Source: an uncultured Pseudoflavonifractor sp.
Lineage (GTDB): Bacteria > Bacillota_A > Clostridia > Oscillospirales > Oscillospiraceae
NCBI GenBank assembly: GCA_947575475.1
Contig: CANPNN010000007.1
Coordinates: 1-18,519, forward strand
Reading direction: 5' to 3'
DNA length: 18,519 nt
Positions 13,512-18,519 of the stretch are shown one piece after another. The notes under the pieces were generated by a model that was not told where the DNA came from, ran no database searches, and was given only the letters and a program-made list of their open reading frames with translations. The first letter of the stretch is position 1, and each line of letters opens with the position of its first letter. The position numbers and the translations under genes were made by a program.

Positions 13512-14455
13512 CCGTTTTAGGGCTGGATACCAGCAACTACACCACCTCCGCCGCCGTCTATGACGGGGAGGGGGGGTACAATGCAGGTAAGCTGCTGGAG
13601 GTCCGGCCCGGGGAGCTGGGGCTTCGCCAGTCGGCAGCGCTTTTTCAGCATGTAAAAGCGCTGCCGGACCGGATCCGGGAGCTGAGGGCCGCGGGTGTGC
13701 TGAAGGATATTGCCGCTGTGGCCGCCTCCACCCGTCCCCGGGCGGTGGAGGGTTCCTACATGCCCTGCTTCCGGGCGGGGGAGAGTTTGGGCCGGAGCGC
13801 GGCCGCCCTTTTGGGCGTCCCTTTTTTTGAAGTCTCCCACCAGCAGGGGCATCTGGCGGCAGCGGCCTGGTCCGCGGGGCGGCAGGAACTTCTGGACGCT
13901 CCTTTTTTGGCCTGGCATCTCTCCGGAGGTACCACCGAGCTTCTCTATGTGGAGCCTGACGGGGCCAATGTAAAGGCGGAGAAGCTGGGGGGCACCACCG
14001 ACATTTCGGCGGGACAGCTCATTGACCGTACCGGAGTTCTGCTGGGGCTTGGATTTCCCGCGGGAAAGGCCCTGGACGAGCTTTCGGAGGAGTCTGCGGC
14101 AGAGGAGCGGTTCCGGGTGAAGGTGGAGGATATGGCCTTCTCCCTGTCCGGGGTGGAGAATCAGGTCAAGACTTTGGTGGAGAAGGGGACTGCCCCTGCC
14201 GAGGTGGCCCGGTTCGTGATGAATACCGTCTCCGACGCGGTCCGTCGGGCCACGGCGGAGGCCCAGGACCGCTTTCCCGGACTGCCCTTGCTGTGTTCGG
14301 GCGGGGTGGCCTCCAATCGCCGCCTGCGGTATATTTTGACGGAGAGTTGCCGGGGAATTTTTGCCCAGCCCCGGTATGCTACAGATAACGCCATGGGAGT
14401 GGCGATCTTGGCCCATCGGCTGATGGGAACACAAAGGAGAGAGTGCAATGAATGA
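13508..14455 (+). CDS. Kae1/TsaD-like protein (peptidase M22 family paralog)
   Basis: ASKHA-fold protein of 315 residues from the family that makes the tRNA t6A modification, but not a standard TsaD. It opens with VLGLDTSNYTTSAAVYD. The metal-binding HxxxH is conserved as HQQGH (His111, His115), as is the Asp of ATDN (Asp293). Other TsaD motifs are changed: SGGHT is SGGTT, GEAFDK is SAGQLIDR, SGGVSAN is SGGVASN, and the DHVRK region differs. The start is GTG at 13508, overlapping the nusB stop. A canonical TsaD probably exists elsewhere in the genome, leaving this paralog's job open (inference). Similar genes next to nusB and xseA are seen in other Clostridia as far as I recall. Confidence 0.85.
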   Translation: MTVLGLDTSNYTTSAAVYDGEGGYNAGKLLEVRPGELGLRQSAALFQHVKALPDRIRELRAAGVLKDIAAVAASTRPRAVEGSYMPCFRAGESLGRSAAALLGVPFFEVSHQQGHLAAAAWSAGRQELLDAPFLAWHLSGGTTELLYVEPDGANVKAEKLGGTTDISAGQLIDRTGVLLGLGFPAGKALDELSEESAAEERFRVKVEDMAFSLSGVENQVKTLVEKGTAPAEVARFVMNTVSDAVRRATAEAQDRFPGLPLLCSGGVASNRRLRYILTESCRGIFAQPRYATDNAMGVAILAHRLMGTQRRECNE

Positions 14456-14615
14456 GTTCGTGATGAGCTGGCTGGCTGTTTTGGCCATTGTACTGCTGGG
14501 GATGGCGGCCCTCTATCTGGTGATCCGTATGGCGGTACGGGCGGCCATCCGGGAATCCTTCCGGGAGATCGCGGCCCAGATCGCCAAGGAGCTTTGGAGA
14601 GACGAGCAACCGTGA
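14448..14615 (+). CDS. 55-residue membrane microprotein
   Basis: I do not recognise a named family. The 55-residue product has one hydrophobic helix (about residues 7-27, SWLAVLAIVLLGMAALYLVI) followed by an amphipathic, charged helix (RAAIRESFREIAAQIAKELW). This suggests a single-pass membrane protein with a cytoplasmic tail. Its ATG at 14448 overlaps the stop of the TsaD-like gene (ATGAATGA), and AAAGGAGAG lies about 8 bases upstream. It ends 39 bases before xseA. Codon use is like its neighbours, and coupling to the upstream gene makes expression likely. Confidence 0.75.
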   Translation: MNEFVMSWLAVLAIVLLGMAALYLVIRMAVRAAIRESFREIAAQIAKELWRDEQP

Positions 14616-14654
14616 GTTTTGGGCCTGGTCGGCCGCTGAGAAGGGGGGAGGCCC

Positions 14655-15881
14655 ATGCAGTATCCGGTTTTTTCGGTGTCCCAGCTCAACGGCCATGTGA
14701 AGGGCCTGCTGGACGCCGATGTGACTCTCTCCGGGCTTTTTGTCCGGGGAGAGCTGTCTAATTACAAGGTGTATCCTTCGGGCCACCATTACTTTTCTTT
14801 GAAGGACGAGTCGGGCAGTCTTCGCTGTGTCATGTTTCGGCGGGAGGCGGCGACCCTTCGGTTCCGGCCCCAGAACGGTATGATGGTCACCGTTTTCGGA
14901 CGGGTGACGGTATTTCCCCGGGACGGGCAGTATCAGCTTTATGCCGCCGCTATGAATCCCGATGGGATGGGGGATCTGCATCTGGCCTTTGAACAGCTCA
15001 AGGCGAAGCTGGAGAGGGAGGGCCTTTTCGATGAGAGCCACAAAAAGCCCATCCCCCGGTTTCCCGGGCGCATTGCCCTGGTGACCTCCCCTGCGGGAGC
15101 GGCGGTCCGGGATATGATCCGGGTGCTGGGAGCCCGCTGGCCCATGGCCCGGGTCTATGTGGCGCCCTGCCGGGTCCAGGGGGCGGAGGCGCCGGCGGAG
15201 ATCGCGGGGGCCATCGCCTGGATCAACAGCCGGAGCCTTGCCGATCTTATCATCACCGGCCGGGGCGGAGGGTCTATGGAGGACCTGTGGTGTTTTAACG
15301 ACGAGAGGGTGGCGAGAGCCATCTATGCCTCTGAGATCCCCGTCATTTCCGCCGTGGGCCACGAGCCTGACGTGACCATTGCAGACTTTGTGGCCGACCT
15401 GCGCGCCGCGACCCCCTCCAACGCGGCGGAGTTGGCGGTCCCCGACCAGAACGAGCAGTATGAGCTGCTGGACCATCTGGAGCAGCGGATGGGCAAGGCG
15501 GTGGAGCGGCAGATCAAGGAGGCCAGGGTCCTTTTGGACCGGGCCTCCCGGAGCCGGATGCTCCGGGATCCCATGAGCTGGGTCAGAGACCGCCGGGCCC
15601 TTCTGGAGCGCTGGCGGGAGCGGCTGGGCTATGCCATGAATACAACTCTCGGCGGCCGCCGGAAGGATATGGCCCGCCTGGCGGCGGGGCTGGACGCCCT
15701 GAGCCCCCTGAGGGTACTGGGGCGGGGGTATTCCATTGCGGAAGGCCCGGGGGGGATCGTGAGGTCGGTGAAGGATGTGAAGCCGGGCGACGGGCTGGAG
15801 CTGCGGCTTGCCGACGGACAGATCCATTGTGAAGTGAAGGAAAGGAGTGATCCCGGTGGCTGCGAAGAAGCCCACGTTTGA
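14655..15881 (+). CDS. xseA: Exodeoxyribonuclease VII large subunit
   Basis: Catalytic subunit of ExoVII, which degrades single-stranded DNA in both directions together with several XseB subunits. The 408 residues begin with an OB-fold (FSVSQLNGHVKGLL, then VRGELSNYKVYPSGHHYFSL). The nuclease core follows, with IALVTSPAGAAVRDM, a GRGGGSMEDLWCFNDE loop and SAVGHEPDVTIADFVADLRA, then a coiled-coil C-terminal region. AAGGGGGGAGG precedes ATG. The 3' end overlaps xseB. Confidence 0.97.
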   Translation: MQYPVFSVSQLNGHVKGLLDADVTLSGLFVRGELSNYKVYPSGHHYFSLKDESGSLRCVMFRREAATLRFRPQNGMMVTVFGRVTVFPRDGQYQLYAAAMNPDGMGDLHLAFEQLKAKLEREGLFDESHKKPIPRFPGRIALVTSPAGAAVRDMIRVLGARWPMARVYVAPCRVQGAEAPAEIAGAIAWINSRSLADLIITGRGGGSMEDLWCFNDERVARAIYASEIPVISAVGHEPDVTIADFVADLRAATPSNAAELAVPDQNEQYELLDHLEQRMGKAVERQIKEARVLLDRASRSRMLRDPMSWVRDRRALLERWRERLGYAMNTTLGGRRKDMARLAAGLDALSPLRVLGRGYSIAEGPGGIVRSVKDVKPGDGLELRLADGQIHCEVKERSDPGGCEEAHV

Positions 15882-16092
15882 GGAGGCGATGGCCCGGCTG
15901 GAGACCATTGTGGCGGGTCTGGAGAAGGGGGACGTCCCCCTGGAGGAGGCCATGGGGCTTTTTGAGGAGGGGACGGCCCTGATGAAACAGTGCTCCCAGG
16001 CCCTGGACAAGGCGGAACAGAAGGTGGCCAAGCTGATCTCTGCCGCGGACGGCTCTCCGGTGGAGGAGCCAATGGAGGAGATGGAGCTGTGA
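15856..16092 (+). CDS. xseB: Exodeoxyribonuclease VII small subunit
   Basis: Small subunit that binds the XseA coiled coil. With GTG at 15856 it is 78 residues, the usual size. The motif FEEAMARLETIVAGLEKGDVPLEE is shown by its core ARLETIVAGLEKG at about residues 13-25, then AMGLFEEGTALMKQC. GTG at 15847 is also in frame, but AAGGAG at 15842-15847 would then overlap the start; it is well placed (8 bases) for 15856. The gene overlaps the end of xseA, and its stop overlaps the GTG of ispA. Confidence 0.94.
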   Translation: MAAKKPTFEEAMARLETIVAGLEKGDVPLEEAMGLFEEGTALMKQCSQALDKAEQKVAKLISAADGSPVEEPMEEMEL

Positions 16093-16967
16093 GATTTCAG
16101 GAACAGTTTACCGCGGACAGGGAACTGGTGGAGGAGGCCCTGCAGGGCGTTTTCCGGGGCTGCACTCCCCATGCGGATATATATGACGCGATGAATTACA
16201 GCCTTCTGGCCGGGGGAAAGCGGCTGCGGCCCATCCTGACCATAGAGGCCTGCCGCCTCTGCGGCGGGACGGCAGAGAGGGCTTTGCCCTTCGCCTGCGC
16301 GGTGGAGATGATCCACACCTACTCTCTGATCCACGATGACCTTCCCTGTATGGACAATGACGAGCTGCGCCGGGGCAAGCCCACCAACCACATGGTATTT
16401 GGGGAGGCTACTGCGGTGCTGGCGGGGGACGGATTGCTCACCGCCGCCTTCGAGACGATGCTGGAGGGGGCGAAGGAAGGAGAACCCCTTCGGGGGATGG
16501 AGGCGGCCCTCTGTTTGGCCCGGGCCGCCGGGGCCGCCGGGATGGTGGGAGGCCAGATCCTGGACATGGCGGGGGAGGGGCGATCCCTTTCTATGCCCGA
16601 TGTGGAGGAATTGCAACAGCTGAAAACGGGCGCGCTGATCGCCGCCGCCGCCGAGATGGGCGGTATCATAGCCGGGGCGGGAGAGACGGAGCGGTCTGCC
16701 CTGCGCCGCTATGCCCAAAAGTTGGGTCTGGCCTTCCAGATCCGGGATGACATGCTGGATGTGACCGGGGACACAGCCAGTCTGGGCAAGACTGTCGGCT
16801 CCGACGCGGAGGAGGAGAAGACCACCTTTGTCACGCTGAAGGGGCTGGAGGAGTGCGGACAGATGGTGGAGCGGCTCACAGATGAGGCTGTCAAGGCTCT
16901 GGACGGCTTTGCCGATCCCTGGTTCTTGCGGGAACTGGCCCTGGTCCTGGTGGGCCGCACCAACTGA
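16089..16967 (+). CDS. ispA: Polyprenyl synthetase (farnesyl diphosphate synthase type)
   Basis: Cytosolic prenyltransferase condensing isopentenyl diphosphate with allylic diphosphates to geranyl and farnesyl diphosphate. With GTG at 16089, overlapping the xseB stop (GTGA), it is 292 residues, the normal IspA length. The first aspartate-rich motif is DDLPCMDND (83-91) in the stretch HTYSLIHDD. The second is FQIRDDMLD (216-224, Asp220, Asp221, Asp224). GGKRLRP at 42-48 binds the diphosphate. Tyr78, five residues before the first motif, fits a short-chain product. It lies with the PAP2-like gene and dxs in an isoprenoid block. Confidence 0.96.
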   Translation: MRFQEQFTADRELVEEALQGVFRGCTPHADIYDAMNYSLLAGGKRLRPILTIEACRLCGGTAERALPFACAVEMIHTYSLIHDDLPCMDNDELRRGKPTNHMVFGEATAVLAGDGLLTAAFETMLEGAKEGEPLRGMEAALCLARAAGAAGMVGGQILDMAGEGRSLSMPDVEELQQLKTGALIAAAAEMGGIIAGAGETERSALRRYAQKLGLAFQIRDDMLDVTGDTASLGKTVGSDAEEEKTTFVTLKGLEECGQMVERLTDEAVKALDGFADPWFLRELALVLVGRTN

Positions 16968-16979
16968 GGAGGGACGCGG

Positions 16980-17447
16980 ATGCAGAACGTAGTGGATTTC
17001 CTGACCGGGAATTTGATCCTGAATCTGGCCATCATGGCCTGGGCGGCCGCCCAGATCCTGAAACTTATCGTGGTGCTCGTTACCGAGCGGCGGTGGAATT
17101 GGCGGCACATCCTTTCCAGCGGTGGGATGCCCAGTTCCCACTCGGCCTTCGTCTGCGCCACAGCCGCCTCGATCGCCTATCTTTACGGTTGGGGTTCGCC
17201 CTTGTTTGCCATTGCCGCCGGGATCGCTCTGGTGGTGATGTACGACGCCTTTAATGTCCGCAGGGAGACGGGGGAGCAGGCCAAGATACTCAATTATATG
17301 ATGGAGCATTGGAATCAAATGAAGCCCGAGGAGCTGTTTGACCGGGCGCTGAAGGAGCTGATCGGCCACACCCCGCTCCAGGTCTTTATGGGCGCTGTGC
17401 TGGGAGCGGCCATCGGATGGGGCGGAGGGTGGTTCTTTACCCGCTGA
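16980..17447 (+). CDS. Divergent PAP2 family membrane protein
   Basis: Small integral membrane protein of 155 residues with four or so hydrophobic segments. It carries the divergent-PAP2 (DUF212) signatures SGGMPSSHSA (about residues 47-56), VVMYDAFNVRRETGEQA (about 82-98) and ELIGHTPLQVFMGAVLG (about 124-140). The His-rich SxHS motif recalls phosphatidic acid phosphatases. It starts 12 bases after ispA, with GAGGAGGG upstream of ATG, and precedes dxs by 37 bases. Its operon place suggests a phosphatase acting on prenyl diphosphates or lipid carriers (inference). No activity can be read directly. Confidence 0.9.
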   Translation: MQNVVDFLTGNLILNLAIMAWAAAQILKLIVVLVTERRWNWRHILSSGGMPSSHSAFVCATAASIAYLYGWGSPLFAIAAGIALVVMYDAFNVRRETGEQAKILNYMMEHWNQMKPEELFDRALKELIGHTPLQVFMGAVLGAAIGWGGGWFFTR

Positions 17448-17484
17448 AAGAGCTTTTTATTCCCAAAGAAAGAGGGCGGGAGCC

Positions 17485-18519
17485 TTGCTGAATATCCCCC
17501 AAAATCTACATCTCATTACCGACGCCGAAGCTGAGGCTCTTTGCGCTCAGCTTCGGCAGCGTTTGGTGGAGGTGGTTTCCCGGCAGGGGGGCCACTTGGC
17601 TTCCAACTTGGGGGCGGTGGAGCTGACGGTTGCTCTTCACCGGGTCTTTTCTCCGGAGCGAGACCGCATCGTCTTTGATGTGGGGCACCAATGTTACTGC
17701 CATAAGATGCTTACCGGCCGGAACGAGGCCATGGAGGCCCTGCGGACCTTTGGCAGGATCAGCGGTTTCCCTAAGCCGGGGGAGAGCGTCTGCGACGCTT
17801 TTACTGTAGGCCACGCCTCCACGGCGGTGTCGGCGGCGGTGGGCATGGCCCGTGCCCGGACATTGCTGGGAAAGGACTACCATGTTGTGGCCCTTTTGGG
17901 AGACGGCGCACTCACGGGAGGGCTTGCCTACGAGGGCCTCTCTGACGCCGGGGACAGCGGGGAGCGGCTGCTGGTCATTCTCAACGACAACGGCATGTCC
18001 ATCACCCAGAGCGTGGGGGGGGTTGCCGAGCACCTGGCCCGGCAACGGCTGAAGCCCCAGTACCTCAGCTTCAAAAAGGGCTACCGGCGGGTGATGCAGG
18101 CCTTCTCCCTGGGCCGGCATATCTACAAAGTGACTCACAAGATCAAGACCGCCGTGAAGGAAACTCTGCTGCCCTGTTCCCTTTTTGAGGACATGGGCTT
18201 CACCTACCTGGGCCCGGTGGACGGCCATGACGTGAGAGGGCTGACCCGGCTGATGATGTACGCGAAAGAGCTGGAGGGGCCGGTGCTCCTCCATGTCCGC
18301 ACGGTGAAGGGGAAAGGGTACGCCCCCGCCGAGGCGGAGCCGGACCGCTTCCACGGGGTGGGGAAGTTTGATCCCGATACGGGAAAGGCTCTGTCGCCGG
18401 GGGGAGATAATTTTTCCTCCGTCTTTGGGGAAGCTCTCTGCGGTCTGGCGGAAAAGGATCAACGGATCTGCGCCGTCACTGCCGCCATGCAGCCGGGGAC
18501 GGGGCTGGACGGATTTGCC
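17485..18519 (+). CDS. dxs: 1-deoxy-D-xylulose-5-phosphate synthase, N-terminal part (runs off the right edge)
   Basis: Thiamine-diphosphate enzyme that condenses pyruvate and glyceraldehyde-3-phosphate in the first step of the MEP isoprenoid pathway. The window holds 345 codons of an expected 620 or so, with no stop. TTG at 17485 is the chosen start: the product begins MLNIPQNLHLITDAEAEAL, matching the usual Dxs opening, with GAGGGCGGGAG just upstream. Landmarks are QGGHLASNLG with His37, DVGHQCYCHKMLTGR with His68, GHASTAVSAAVG at 109-120, the cofactor motif GDGALTGG (139-146) with LNDN (166-169), and HGVGKFDP near residue 290. It belongs with ispA in the same operon. Confidence 0.97.
   Translation, partial: MLNIPQNLHLITDAEAEALCAQLRQRLVEVVSRQGGHLASNLGAVELTVALHRVFSPERDRIVFDVGHQCYCHKMLTGRNEAMEALRTFGRISGFPKPGESVCDAFTVGHASTAVSAAVGMARARTLLGKDYHVVALLGDGALTGGLAYEGLSDAGDSGERLLVILNDNGMSITQSVGGVAEHLARQRLKPQYLSFKKGYRRVMQAFSLGRHIYKVTHKIKTAVKETLLPCSLFEDMGFTYLGPVDGHDVRGLTRLMMYAKELEGPVLLHVRTVKGKGYAPAEAEPDRFHGVGKFDPDTGKALSPGGDNFSSVFGEALCGLAEKDQRICAVTAAMQPGTGLDGFA

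Noticed and set aside
14379..17369. A 996-codon minus-strand open frame across xseA, xseB, ispA and the PAP2-like gene
   Set aside because: It is antisense to conserved genes with clear motifs. Its product is Pro/Gly/His-rich without domains, so it is a GC-driven shadow.
1..18519. tRNA, rRNA, CRISPR array, insertion sequence, phage or toxin-antitoxin genes
   Set aside because: I saw no cloverleaf, no regularly spaced direct repeats with spacers, no transposase or integrase motifs and no terminal inverted repeats. The region looks like stable chromosome.

Overview
The window looks like chromosomal DNA of a high-GC, spore-forming member of the Firmicutes (class Clostridia). The gut Oscillospiraceae (Flavonifractor, Intestinimonas or Lawsonibacter type) are the best guess. 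The evidence is a complete spoIIIAA-AH sporulation operon, an asp23-nusB-xseA-xseB-ispA-dxs neighbourhood like the one next to spoIIIA in Bacillus, PTS proteins of Gram-positive type, and GC-rich codon use with strong AGGAGG ribosome binding sites. The genus is inferred from style and gene order; no marker gene in the window fixes it.

Left part (about 1-6080, minus strand): a nine-gene sugar PTS operon. It reads from high to low coordinates: a membrane-anchored NERD-like protein, EIIA, EIIB and EIIC of the fructose family, a class II ketose-phosphate aldolase, an RpiB/LacA/LacB-type isomerase, a 66-residue membrane protein, an aldo/keto reductase and an HPr. A good sigma-A promoter precedes the first gene (TTGACT, 17 bp, TAAAAT) and sits inside a large dyad. 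The operon carries its own HPr but no visible sugar kinase and no regulator. The HPr keeps catalytic His15 but has Lys where the regulatory Ser46 should be. EIIC and EIIA end in nearly the same acidic peptide.

Middle (about 6140-7690): a terminator, then a minus-strand gene for a secreted S-layer-homology protein with cadherin/Ig-like modules. Its start is probably TTG. It diverges from the spoIIIA operon across a gap of about 190 bp that holds a convincing sigma-E promoter for spoIIIAA.

Right part (7691-18519, plus strand): spoIIIAA-AH, tightly packed with mostly overlapping stops and starts, encodes the SpoIIIA-SpoIIQ feeding-channel proteins of the mother cell. After it come an Asp23/Gls24 gene with its own promoter and a strong terminator. 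A housekeeping operon with another promoter then follows: nusB, a Kae1/TsaD-like paralog, a 55-residue membrane microprotein, xseA, xseB, ispA, a divergent PAP2 membrane protein and the first 345 codons of dxs. Compared with the B. subtilis order, accB, accC and folD are absent, and the TsaD paralog, the microprotein and the PAP2-like gene are extra. Together ispA, the PAP2-like gene and dxs make an isoprenoid block.

The most unusual material is the PTS operon: the Ser46-less HPr, the degenerate NERD-like first gene, the shared EIIC/EIIA tails, the promoter dyad and the phased GTTACA repeats. The rest is mostly conserved sporulation and housekeeping DNA.
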